A program made the translations under genes and the position numbers. The notes below the pieces were generated by a model, which was not told the origin of the DNA, made no database searches, and was given only the letters and a program-made list of their open reading frames with translations. Positions 19,685 through 27,836 of a DNA stretch of 64,000 nucleotides are shown here, piece by piece; position 1 is the first letter of the stretch, and every line of letters begins with the position of its first letter. The DNA is taken from positions 124,001-188,000 of the forward strand of contig CAVVMR010000006.1 of the NCBI GenBank assembly GCA_963749515.1. The letters are read 5' to 3'. This stretch comes from Gaiellasilicea sp963749515 (lineage in GTDB: Bacteria; Actinomycetota; Thermoleophilia; Gaiellales; Gaiellaceae).

Positions 19685-20944
19685 TCACAGCTTCCAGACT
19701 CGGTCGCTCGTTCGGCCCTTCTTGCCGGTCGCGTTGCGGAAGTCCACGATCACGGTCTCGCCGTCGACGAGCGCCTCGTAGTCGATCCCCTTGTGGTCGG
19801 TCACGATCGCGAGGCAGTCGAACTTGGCCGGCTCGAGCGGCACCGAGGTGAGGTCGAAGTCGCGCAGCTCGGGGACGTGCTCGTCGTGGTAGGAGACGTG
19901 GGCGCCCGCGGTCTGGAGCAGCTCGATCAGCTTCAGGGCCGGGCTCTCCCGCATGTCGCCGATTCCCGGCTTGTACGCGACTCCGAGCACGAGGATCTTC
20001 GAGCCCGAGAGCGACCGCTGCTTGCCGTGGTTCAGGGCCTGCGAGATGAGCGAGCGGCAGTACCAGGGCATGTTCTCGTTCGTCTTGCCCGCGAGCTCGA
20101 TGAACTCCGTGTAGAAGTCGTACTCGCGCGCCTTCCACGTGAGGTAGAAGGGGTCGATCGGGATGCAGTGGCCGCCGAGCCCGGGGCCGGGCTTGAAGCT
20201 CATGAACCCGAACGGCTTGGTCGCGGCGGCGTCGACGACCTCCCAGAAGTCGATCTTCATCCGCTCGCACAGCTGCGCGAGCTCGTTGACGAGCGCGATG
20301 TTCACCGCCCGGAAGATGTTCTCGAGCAGCTTCGTCAGCTCGGCCGACTCGGGTGAGGTGACCCGGTGCACGGTGTCGACGGCCGAGCCGTAGAGCTCGG
20401 CGGCACGGTCGGTGCACGCCTCGGTCAGCCCGCCGACGACCTTGGGGACGTTCTTCGTCGTCCAGTCCTCGCGGCCGGGATCGACACGCTCGGGCGAGAA
20501 TGCGAGGTTGAAGTCCTCGCCGATCTTCAGGCCCGAGGCCTCGAGCCGCGGCAGGATCTCCTCGCGCGTCGTGCCGGGGTACGTGGTCGACTCGAGGACG
20601 ACGAGGTGCCCCTTTCGCAGCCGCTGCGCGACCTCCTCGGCCGCTCCGTTCACGATCGACAGGTCCGGCTCGCGCTGCTTCGAGAGCGGCGTCGGCAGCG
20701 CGATCAGGATCGCGTCGGCCTCGCGCAGCTCGTCGTAGTCCGTCGTCGCGCGCAGCCCGTGGTCGTCCACGAGCCGCTTCAGCGTCTCGGAGGGGACGTC
20801 CTCGATGTAGCTCTCGCCGCGGTTCAGCATCTCCACGCGCTCGGCGTCGCGGTCGACGAGCAGCACGCTGCGGCCCGCCTCGGCGAACACCTGGGCAAGT
20901 GGGACGCCGACGTAGCCGGCTCCGATGATGGCGACGTCGGTCAT
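19685..20944 (-). CDS. UDP-sugar 6-dehydrogenase (WbpA/WecC type)
   Basis: 419 residues, UDP-glucose/GDP-mannose dehydrogenase superfamily. N-terminal VAIIGAGYVGVPLAQ, the ESTTYPGTT segment, the catalytic Cys in GPGLGGHCIPIDP (about residue 260) and a C-terminal substrate domain (LVLGVAYKPGIGDMRESP). It oxidises the C6 hydroxyl of a UDP-HexNAc or UDP-glucose to the uronic acid. The ILVLGVAYKP and SPERVDPG elements favour the UDP-HexNAc branch. First gene of the reverse operon; TACGAT lies nine bases before the ATG. Confidence 0.9.
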   Translation of the reverse strand: MTDVAIIGAGYVGVPLAQVFAEAGRSVLLVDRDAERVEMLNRGESYIEDVPSETLKRLVDDHGLRATTDYDELREADAILIALPTPLSKQREPDLSIVNGAAEEVAQRLRKGHLVVLESTTYPGTTREEILPRLEASGLKIGEDFNLAFSPERVDPGREDWTTKNVPKVVGGLTEACTDRAAELYGSAVDTVHRVTSPESAELTKLLENIFRAVNIALVNELAQLCERMKIDFWEVVDAAATKPFGFMSFKPGPGLGGHCIPIDPFYLTWKAREYDFYTEFIELAGKTNENMPWYCRSLISQALNHGKQRSLSGSKILVLGVAYKPGIGDMRESPALKLIELLQTAGAHVSYHDEHVPELRDFDLTSVPLEPAKFDCLAIVTDHKGIDYEALVDGETVIVDFRNATGKKGRTSDRVWKL

Positions 20945-21010
20945 CGGCGCGCAATCGTACAGAGAGGGGCCGACCTCGGCCCGGCCGAACGTGTTGCGGC
21001 GGCTGGCTAC

Positions 21011-21016
21011 TATCCT
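21011..21016 (+). promoter_or_regulatory. -10 hexamer of the tRNA-Lys gene
   Basis: TATCCT ends eight bases before the mature tRNA 5' end, matching the TANNNT spacing used at protein genes here. No convincing -35 is seen at 16-18 bp. Confidence 0.5.
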
Positions 21017-21024
21017 TCGCCGCG

Positions 21025-21097
21025 GGGCCGTTAGCTCAGCTGGTAGAGCAGGGGACTCTTAATCCCAAGGTCGAAGGTTCGAATCCTTCACGGCCCA
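21025..21097 (+). tRNA. tRNA-Lys (anticodon CTT)
   Basis: 73-nt cloverleaf: acceptor GGGCCGT pairing with ACGGCCC, D-arm GCTC/GAGC with AGCTGGTA loop, anticodon loop CTCTTAA giving CTT, and T-arm GAAGG/CCTTC with the TTCGAAT loop. The discriminator is A and CCA is not encoded. One G-A mismatch closes the base of the anticodon stem. Single gene flanked by its own promoter and terminator, reading the AAG codon that dominates in this GC-rich genome. Confidence 0.97.
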
Positions 21098-21101
21098 CTC
21101 G

Positions 21102-21123
21102 AAAGCCCCCGCAGGGGCTTTTT
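21102..21123 (+). terminator. Rho-independent terminator after tRNA-Lys
   Basis: AAAGCCCC (21102-21109) pairs with GGGGCTTT (21114-21121) around a CGCA loop, and the run continues to five T. It begins five bases after the tRNA 3' end. Confidence 0.88.
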
Positions 21124-21229
21124 CGTGTCGGGCCCAGCCGGGACTTAACCTGCCGTAAACAATGAAGTGGCGCTGTCAACCCCCGATGGGGCATATCGTC
21201 AAGCGCAGATCGTCGCCTACCCTCGAAGT

Positions 21230-21409
21230 GTGGCTCAGACCCCTCCACCCATCGTTTGCGCGAACTGCGGCCGGCCGGGTCAGGTGGCCGACGCGATGGA
21301 GAAAGGCTGGCGCTACTACCGGAACGGCGCCGGCGAGCTCGTGATCTTCTGCGCGTTGTGCACCTACCGCGCGCCTTCGCCTGACACGCAGCTTCAGCCG
21401 ACGGAGTAG
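21230..21409 (+). CDS. Small zinc-ribbon-like protein, 59 aa
   Basis: Two CxxC pairs, CANC near residue 10 and CALC near residue 42, fit a small zinc ribbon; between them lie WRYYRNGAGE and aromatic residues. The frame stays open upstream to 21167, but the GTG at 21230 follows TACCCT (21218-21223) by six bases, so I take the short form. No enzymatic motif; nucleic-acid or protein binding is possible. Stands alone between tRNA-Lys and the flavin oxidase gene. Confidence 0.65.
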   Translation: MAQTPPPIVCANCGRPGQVADAMEKGWRYYRNGAGELVIFCALCTYRAPSPDTQLQPTE

Positions 21410-21432
21410 GCGCGTCAGCAGAATCTCCTCTC

Positions 21433-22692
21433 GTGGAGCGCGTGAGGAACTGGGCCGGGAACGTCACCTACTCGACGAGGCGGATCCTGCGGCCGCGAAC
21501 CGTGGACGAGGCGCAGGAGATGGTCGCAGTGGCCGAGGCGGTTCGGGCACTCGGAACACGCCATTCGTTCAGTCGCGTCGGCGACTCCTCGGGCGTCCTC
21601 GTCTCGACCGAGAACCTCAACCGCGTCGTCGAGATCGGGGGCGGGACGGTCACGGTCGAAGCGGGTATCCGCTATGGCGAGCTGAGCAGGGAGCTCGAGG
21701 CCCACGGGCTCGCGTTGCCAAATCTGGCCTCGCTGCCGCACATTTCGGTCGGCGGCGCGATCGCCACGGGCACGCACGGCTCCGGAGTGAGAAATCAGTC
21801 GCTGGCTGCTGGGATCGCATCGCTCGAGCTCGTCGGTGCGGACGGGTCGATCAGCCGGCTCGGTCGAGGCGACGGAGACTTCGAGGGCGCGGTCGTGAGC
21901 CTCGGTGCGCTCGGCCTCGTGACCCGCGCAACGCTCGACGTGGTGCCGGCCTTCGAGCTTCGCCAGTACGTCTTCGACGACCTCCCATGGGCGACGCTGG
22001 AAGCGGAGCTGGACGGGATCCTCGAGGGGGGCTACAGCGTCAGCGTGTTCACGCTCTGGTCGGAGCCGGCGAGCCAGGTCTGGGTGAAGACGACGGAACG
22101 GCTGGACTCGCAGTCGTCGTACTTCGGCGCGACGGCCGCGACGACACCGCGCCATCCGATTCCGGGAGCGGACTGGGAGAACTGCACCGAGCAGCTCGGC
22201 GTACCGGGGCCCTCGGGCGAGCGGCTCCCGCACTTCCGCCTCGGGTTCACTCCCAGCGGCGGCGACGAGCTCCAGTCGGAGTACGTCGTCGGGCGGGAGC
22301 ACGGCGCCGACGCCGTCCGGGAGCTGCGACGCCTCGGCTCGGTCGTGTCTCCGCTCCTGCTGACATCTGAGATCCGGACAGTTGCCGCAGACACGCTTTG
22401 GCTCAGTCCGTTCCACGAGCGCGAGAGCATCGCGTTTCACTTCACCTGGAAGCCGCTGCTGGAGGAGGTGCTCGCCGTCCTGCCTCGGATCGAGAGCACA
22501 CTCGAGCCCTTCGGCCCGCGCCCGCACTGGGGAAAGCTGTTCTTGACGTCAGCGACGGATCTCGAGGCCGTCTACCCGAGGCTGCCGGACTTCCGTCGGC
22601 TCCTGACGAAGCTCGACCGCGCCGGCAAGTTCCGCAACGAGTTCGTTGCGCGCTCTGTCCTCGGCGAGGTCGGCTCTCAGCCGGGAACGTAG
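21433..22692 (+). CDS. FAD-linked alditol/gulonolactone oxidase-like enzyme (VAO family)
   Basis: 419 residues. N-terminal FAD-binding PCMH domain with GTRHSFS; the His (residue 44) corresponds to the covalent 8-alpha-histidyl FAD site in alditol oxidases. SVGGAIATGTHGSG around residue 110 is the second FAD loop. The C-terminal ALO-type domain ends with HWGKLF, in which the His and Lys line the active site in this group. Oxidation of a polyol such as xylitol or of an aldonolactone with O2 is expected. GTG start. Its 3' end overlaps the convergent reductase by 16 bases. Confidence 0.85.
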   Translation: MERVRNWAGNVTYSTRRILRPRTVDEAQEMVAVAEAVRALGTRHSFSRVGDSSGVLVSTENLNRVVEIGGGTVTVEAGIRYGELSRELEAHGLALPNLASLPHISVGGAIATGTHGSGVRNQSLAAGIASLELVGADGSISRLGRGDGDFEGAVVSLGALGLVTRATLDVVPAFELRQYVFDDLPWATLEAELDGILEGGYSVSVFTLWSEPASQVWVKTTERLDSQSSYFGATAATTPRHPIPGADWENCTEQLGVPGPSGERLPHFRLGFTPSGGDELQSEYVVGREHGADAVRELRRLGSVVSPLLLTSEIRTVAADTLWLSPFHERESIAFHFTWKPLLEEVLAVLPRIESTLEPFGPRPHWGKLFLTSATDLEAVYPRLPDFRRLLTKLDRAGKFRNEFVARSVLGEVGSQPGT

Positions 22693-23540
22693 GCCATCCG
22701 GTCCGGGTGCGGCCCGTCCCGACCCTCCTCGCCGCGGTCGAGCGCATCGATCTGCTCCACGTCGGCGGGCTCGAGCTGGAAGTCGAACAGCTCGAAGTTC
22801 TCCGTGATCCGGGCCGGTGTCACCGATTTCGGAAAGACGATGTTGCCTCGCTGGATGTGCCAGCGGAGGGCGACCTGCGCCGGAGACTTGCCAAGCCTGT
22901 CGCCGATCCCCTTGAGCACCGGATCGTCGAGCACCTTGCCCTGCGCGATCGGCGCCCACGCCTGGGTCGCGATCCCGTGCGCGCGGCCGTACGCGTCGAC
23001 CTCGCCGTTGCCGAAGTACGGGTGCAGCTCGATCTGGTTCACGGCCGGCACCACGTCGCACTCGGCGGCAAGCCGTTCGAGGTGCGCTCGCTGGAAGTTC
23101 GAGACGCCGATCGAGCGCGCGCGGCCGTCCTGACGGAACTCTTCGAGCGTCTTCCACGTCGAGACGAAGTCGCCGTCGTAGAGCGTCGGCAACGGCCAGT
23201 GGATCAGGAAGAGATCGACGTACTCCGTGTCCAGCTCCTCGAGCGTCTGTGCGAATGCCCTGCGCGCCTCGTCCGGCACGTGGAAGCCGTTGTTGAGCTT
23301 GCTCGTGATGAAGACATCCGCTCGGTCGAGTCCGGAGGCGCGGACGGCCTCCCCGACCCCTCGCTCGTTGCCGTACATCTCGGCCGTGTCGATGTGGCGG
23401 TACCCGACTTCGAGGGCGACGCTCACGGCTCGGGCAGTGTCCCCGGGAGGAATCTGGAACACCCCGAAGCCGAGCTGTGGAATGGTGTGACCGTCGTTGA
23501 GGTCGATTGCCGGAACGGCGCTCGTCCGAGCGTTGCTCAT
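22677..23540 (-). CDS. Aldo/keto reductase (2,5-diketogluconate reductase group)
   Basis: 287 residues, TIM-barrel NADPH reductase. Tetrad residues are visible: Asp and Tyr in HIDTAEMYGNE, Lys in FITSKLNN, and His in LFLIHWPLP; the NADPH-binding end has IVFPKSVTPARI. I start at the ATG with GGAGAA nine bases upstream rather than at the longer open frame. The neighbouring convergent polyol oxidase hints at sugar or polyol metabolism, but the two are not co-transcribed. Confidence 0.9.
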   Translation of the reverse strand: MSNARTSAVPAIDLNDGHTIPQLGFGVFQIPPGDTARAVSVALEVGYRHIDTAEMYGNERGVGEAVRASGLDRADVFITSKLNNGFHVPDEARRAFAQTLEELDTEYVDLFLIHWPLPTLYDGDFVSTWKTLEEFRQDGRARSIGVSNFQRAHLERLAAECDVVPAVNQIELHPYFGNGEVDAYGRAHGIATQAWAPIAQGKVLDDPVLKGIGDRLGKSPAQVALRWHIQRGNIVFPKSVTPARITENFELFDFQLEPADVEQIDALDRGEEGRDGPHPDRMAYVPG

Positions 23541-23650
23541 CCGTTCTCCTTCATTCGCTGGTGGCTCCGCAAGATATGGGATCCGCAGGAATGGAGGCGC
23601 GCAGGGCGCGGCCCGCTGCGTCTTTGTGCGCGAAGGCATTATTCGACCGG

Positions 23651-26527
23651 ATGGATCCCCTCACCCAGCCCGAGATCGGTGTCGCGCGGCCCGTAGACGT
23701 CCCACTCGGGCACGAGGAGCTCGCCTCGATCCTCGCGAGCGTGGCCGACGGGATCACGGCCCAGGGCGCGGACGGCAAGCTCGTCTTCGCGAACGACGCC
23801 GCAGCACGGCTGTGCGGCCTGGAGTCGAGCGCCGAGCTGCTCGAGCTCTCGGGGCCGGAGCTGCTCGGGCGGTTCGAGATCATCGACGAGGACGGCGCGC
23901 CGATGCCGGTCGACAGGCTTCCGAACCGGCTCGCATTCGCCGAGCGCTCGCCGCGGGAAGCCGTGCTCGGCTATCGCATCCTTCCGACGGGCGACGAGCG
24001 CTGGTCGGTCCTCCGATCCACGCCCCTGCTGGACGGCGCGGGTGAGGTGCACCTGGTGATCAACGTCTTCCACGACATCACCGACGCGCGGAGCGCGGAG
24101 GCCCGGATCCGTTTTCTCGCCGAGGCGAGCACACTTCTCTCCGCCTCGCTGGACTACGAGGCAACGCTTGCCGACCTCGGTCACCTGCTGGTCCCGCGGA
24201 TCGCGGACTACTGCATCGTGGACATGATCGGCGAAGACGAGGCAAGCCTCCGGCAGGTTGTGATCTCGCACCGGAACCCCGAGCGCGAGGAGCTGCTCCG
24301 TGAGCTGCGGCGACGCTACCCGCCGGAGGCGAACGAGTCCCATCCCGTCTCGGAGGTGCTGGCGACCGGCGAACCGATCCTGATCGAGGATGCGCGGGGC
24401 GAACCGCTCGCGCACGCAGCCGTCGACGAGGAGCACCTGGCGCTCTATCACGCGCTCGAGGCGATGTCCTACATCGTCGTGCCGCTCCAGGCGCGCGGCA
24501 GGCTGCTGGGGACGATCTCGCTTGGCACCGGGGAATCCGAGCGCCGGTTCGGAACGACCGATCTGGAGCTCGCGCACGAGATCGCGCGGCGGGCGGCGCT
24601 GGCGATCGACAACGCGCGTCTCTTCGGAGCCGCGCAGGAGTCGTATGCACAGCTCGACACGCTGCTCGTGTCCGCCCCGGTGGGGATCGGCTTCTGGGAC
24701 CGCGAGCTCCGCTTCGTCCGCGTGAACGACGCGCTTGCCGCGGTCAACCGCAAGACGCCGGAGGAGCACGTCGGCCGCACGCTCGAGGAGGTGATCCCGA
24801 CGCTCGCGCCGGCCCTCGCGCCGCTCTACCGGCAGGTGCTCGAGTCGGGCGAGCCGCTCGTTCACACTGAGTCGACCGACGACGATGCGCTGATCATCGG
24901 CGAGCGGCGCCACTGGCTCTCGAGCTACTACCCGGTGCGCACCGCCGAGGGCGAAGTGATCGGAGTCGGCGCGGTGATCATGGAGATCACCGATCGCCGG
25001 CGTGCGGACGACCGTCTGCGTCTTCTCGCGGAGGCGGGGGAGCTGTTCTCGAGCTCCCTCGACCGCGACGAGATCGCCGCCAGGATCGCGCAGGTGACCG
25101 TGCCGCGGCTCGCCGACTCGTGCAACGTCTTCGTGGCTTCGGCCGACTCGCTCGTGCGGGTTGCGTGCCTGAACAACGACCCGAAGCTGCAGCCGCTCCT
25201 CGAGTTGCTGCCGTCCAGGTACGCGCTCACCGGCGAGGATGCGGGACTGCTGGCGCACGCTTTTCGCTCGACCGAGTCCGTCCTCTTCAGCACGGTCGAG
25301 CCGGATTACTTCGAGGAGCTCGAACGACTCGGCGCCGATCCGAAGATCTTCGAGCCCATCGGCACCCGTTCGCTGATGCTCGTTCCAATCGTCGCCCGCG
25401 GACAGTCTCTCGGGATCCTGACGCTCGGCTCGCGCCGCGAGAACCGATTCGAGGAGACCGACCTCGACCTGGCGCAGGAGGTTGCCCGGCGCGCCGCAGT
25501 GGCGATGGACAACGCGCGCCTCGTCGGCGAGCTGCAGCGCCGCGCCCAGGCTGCGCAGGCGCTCGAGTTCGTCGGCGACGGTGTCTTCCTCGTCGACCGG
25601 GACGGCGTCGTCAGGCTCTGGAATCCGGCGGCCGAGCGCATCACGGGCCTCGCGGAGCGCGTGATCGCCGGGGCGCGTGCCTCGGACGTGCTGGGCGCGT
25701 GGCCGCTCGAGCAGGCGGCCGAGCGGCAGCAGTCGTTCCCGCTCGACGGCCCCGGCGGCGAGCTCTGGCTCTCGCTCACGGCCGCCGAATTCCCGCAGGG
25801 CACGGTCTATGCGTTTCGGGACCTGACCGAGGAGCGGGCCGTCGAGCAGCTCAAGAGCGACTTCGTCTCGACGGTCTCGCACGAGCTTCGCACCCCGCTC
25901 GCAGCGATCTACGGCGCGGCGATGACGCTGCGGCGCGACGACGTCTCGCTCAGCGTCGACCAGGAGGAGGGGATGCTCGACGTGATCTCCGGCGAGTCGG
26001 AGCGGCTCGCGCGGATCGTCAACGACATCCTGCTCGCGAGCCGGCTCGACTCCGGCGCGGAGGAGGTCTTGATCGCCCGGACCGATGCGACCGAGATCGC
26101 CCGCGCCGTCCTTGCCGCCGCGGAGACCCATCTGCCGGCGGACGTCGAGCTGGTGCTCTCCGCACCTGAGACCACCCTGCACGTCCAGGCGGATGCGGAC
26201 GGCCTCCGGCAGGTGCTCGTGAACCTGGTCGAGAACGCCGTCAAGTACTCACCGGGCGGCGGCCGGGTGGAGCTCGAGATCGCGTCCGACGAAGGGCTGG
26301 CCCGCTTCGCCGTCCGCGACCGCGGGCTCGGCATCCCGCCGTCCGAGCACGAGCGGATCTTCGAGAAGTTCTTCCGGATCGACCCGAACCTCTCGCGTGG
26401 CGTCGGCGGGACCGGGCTCGGCCTCTACATCTCGCGGGAGATCGTCCGGCGCATGGGCGGCAGGCTCCGAGTCGAGTCTGAGCCCGGCGCAGGCTCGACG
26501 TTCCTGTTCGAGCTGCCCGTCGCGTGA
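23651..26527 (+). CDS. Hybrid-sensing histidine kinase: PAS-GAF-PAS-GAF-PAS-HisKA-HATPase
   Basis: 958-residue soluble sensor kinase. PAS-like domains begin near residues 20, 330 and 620, alternating with GAF domains near 150-320 and 455-610. The two PAS-GAF modules are internally similar (RIRFLAEASTLLSASLDYEA versus RLRLLAEAGELFSSSLDRDE), suggesting duplication. The phosphoacceptor His is in VSTVSHELRTPL near residue 743; the N box NLVENAVKYSP is near 858, and G1/G2 motifs follow. No membrane span, so the signal is cytoplasmic. No response regulator is adjacent. CATTAT ends eight bases before the ATG. Confidence 0.93.
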   Translation: MDPLTQPEIGVARPVDVPLGHEELASILASVADGITAQGADGKLVFANDAAARLCGLESSAELLELSGPELLGRFEIIDEDGAPMPVDRLPNRLAFAERSPREAVLGYRILPTGDERWSVLRSTPLLDGAGEVHLVINVFHDITDARSAEARIRFLAEASTLLSASLDYEATLADLGHLLVPRIADYCIVDMIGEDEASLRQVVISHRNPEREELLRELRRRYPPEANESHPVSEVLATGEPILIEDARGEPLAHAAVDEEHLALYHALEAMSYIVVPLQARGRLLGTISLGTGESERRFGTTDLELAHEIARRAALAIDNARLFGAAQESYAQLDTLLVSAPVGIGFWDRELRFVRVNDALAAVNRKTPEEHVGRTLEEVIPTLAPALAPLYRQVLESGEPLVHTESTDDDALIIGERRHWLSSYYPVRTAEGEVIGVGAVIMEITDRRRADDRLRLLAEAGELFSSSLDRDEIAARIAQVTVPRLADSCNVFVASADSLVRVACLNNDPKLQPLLELLPSRYALTGEDAGLLAHAFRSTESVLFSTVEPDYFEELERLGADPKIFEPIGTRSLMLVPIVARGQSLGILTLGSRRENRFEETDLDLAQEVARRAAVAMDNARLVGELQRRAQAAQALEFVGDGVFLVDRDGVVRLWNPAAERITGLAERVIAGARASDVLGAWPLEQAAERQQSFPLDGPGGELWLSLTAAEFPQGTVYAFRDLTEERAVEQLKSDFVSTVSHELRTPLAAIYGAAMTLRRDDVSLSVDQEEGMLDVISGESERLARIVNDILLASRLDSGAEEVLIARTDATEIARAVLAAAETHLPADVELVLSAPETTLHVQADADGLRQVLVNLVENAVKYSPGGGRVELEIASDEGLARFAVRDRGLGIPPSEHERIFEKFFRIDPNLSRGVGGTGLGLYISREIVRRMGGRLRVESEPGAGSTFLFELPVA

Positions 26528-27429
26528 AGCGGACTCTTCTCGTCCCCATCGGCTTGCTGCTCGTGATCGGCGCGGTGATCGCAGTCGCAGCCTGGGAGCC
26601 GTGGAGGTCACACGAGCGCGAGCACGAGGTCGACTGGCTCACGGCGTACGCGGCGTGGAGCGATCGGATCGACGCCGGGCTCGCAGACGGCGACAACGCG
26701 CCTGGTGCGAACTGCGAGAAAGCGTACGCGGAGGAGGTCGGCAAGCCGCCTTCCCGGCTCGCGCCGGCAGCACGGATCGCGCTGTCCGGCTGCCGGCAGC
26801 TGCAGCATGCGCTCGACGACTCGGTGCCGTCAGTCGGCGGCTCGGAGTGGCACGGCGTCCGCAACGCGATCCTGGTGGATCTGACGGATCGACGTACACG
26901 TGCGTCGGCTCCCGACCGGTCCCCGGCGCTCGCCGCTCAGGCTGCGCCCCTGGCCGCCGAGGATCCGGAGGTGCTCTGCTGGTCGAGCACCAACTGGGAA
27001 GAGCTGAGCGAGGAGTGGCGTCTCATCCGGGTGGACGAGCTCTGGCCGATCGGCTTCGCAGACCTCCAAGGTGGACGCATCCATCTCGCGCCCCAGATCT
27101 GTGGCCCACTTCACCGCTTCTTCGGCGGCGACTATGCACCCAGTCTCAACCTTCAGAGCCTCGAGCTCGCGATCGCGCTCGTCACGCTCGCGCACGAGGC
27201 CGAGCATCTGCGGAGCCCGGCGGCGACCGAGGCGCAGGTCGAGTGCGTGGCCATCCAGCGTGTGCGCGACCTCGTCCGTTCTGCCGGCCGTTCAGCCTCG
27301 TACGAGGATCTGATGACGGGTCTCGCGTGGGACGTCGGCTATCCCAACGTGCCACCCTCGTACCGAACGGCCGAGTGCCACGATGGGAGCGAGCTGGACG
27401 TCCGGCCGAACACGTCCGAATGGCCGTAA
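26524..27429 (+). CDS. Membrane-anchored protein with HEAEH motif (putative zinc-binding)
   Basis: 301 residues: one N-terminal membrane span (PIGLLLVIGAVIAVAAWEPW, residues 8-27) then an extracytoplasmic domain. TLAHEAEHLRSPAATEAQVEC near residue 224 has the HExxH arrangement followed by a Glu about ten residues on, as in gluzincin peptidases, and there are five or more Cys that may form disulfides. I do not recognise the family, so peptidase activity is a hypothesis. The GTG start overlaps the kinase stop (GTGA), implying co-translation with the sensor. Confidence 0.6.
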   Translation: MKRTLLVPIGLLLVIGAVIAVAAWEPWRSHEREHEVDWLTAYAAWSDRIDAGLADGDNAPGANCEKAYAEEVGKPPSRLAPAARIALSGCRQLQHALDDSVPSVGGSEWHGVRNAILVDLTDRRTRASAPDRSPALAAQAAPLAAEDPEVLCWSSTNWEELSEEWRLIRVDELWPIGFADLQGGRIHLAPQICGPLHRFFGGDYAPSLNLQSLELAIALVTLAHEAEHLRSPAATEAQVECVAIQRVRDLVRSAGRSASYEDLMTGLAWDVGYPNVPPSYRTAECHDGSELDVRPNTSEWP

Positions 27430-27446
27430 GAGCTCCCGGGAACGAG

Positions 27447-27470
27447 AAGAGGCGGCCGGAGCCGCCTCTT
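27447..27470. terminator. Bidirectional stem-loop between convergent genes
   Basis: AAGAGGCGGC (27447-27456) and GCCGCCTCTT (27461-27470) form a perfect 10-bp stem with a CGGA loop, 17 bases after the HEAEH gene stop and 26 bases before the end of the convergent DUF6458-like gene. The A/T ends give modest U-tracts in both directions. Confidence 0.75.
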
Positions 27471-27496
27471 CAGGACGTTCGCAGCTGCGCTGGATG

Positions 27497-27721
27497 CTAG
27501 TAGCGCGGGCCGTCCTCGACGTAGGTCGTCGTCCGGCGCCGATCGCCGGCCAGGCCGCCCCACGATGACCAGAAGATCATCGAGAGCACGAGGCCGAGTG
27601 CCCCAACGACCATCAGGATGACTCCGATGGTGGTGAGCTCGAGACCCGAAACCGACGCATTCACAGCCCATGTAAGGATCGCCCCGACGGCGATCAGAAA
27701 GATGCTCACTCCAAGACCCAT
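27497..27721 (-). CDS. Small two-span membrane protein, DUF6458-like
   Basis: 74 residues beginning MGLGVSIFLIAVGAILTWAV, with two membrane spans and a basic polar tail (DRRRTTTYVED). This matches the small DUF6458 proteins of actinobacteria, whose function is unknown. The ATG at 27721 has a strong GGAGGA site eight bases upstream, so I reject the longer open frame. Divergent from ctaC. Confidence 0.78.
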   Translation of the reverse strand: MGLGVSIFLIAVGAILTWAVNASVSGLELTTIGVILMVVGALGLVLSMIFWSSWGGLAGDRRRTTTYVEDGPRY

Positions 27722-27836
27722 TTTCCCGTCCTCCTCAGAGAGGGTTATGTGCTTCGTGGTGCCCCCGAATGGCGGGGCCATGTAGGAAACGTTGGGTGCG
27801 CCGGATCGGTTACGGCGTGATGTAGGCTCGCCGCGG

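Noticed and set aside
23639..26182. Very long open frame antisense to the histidine kinase (about 847 codons)
   Set aside because: It mirrors the third-position GC bias of the kinase gene, has no recognisable domain, and the plus strand encodes an obvious PAS/GAF/HisKA protein.
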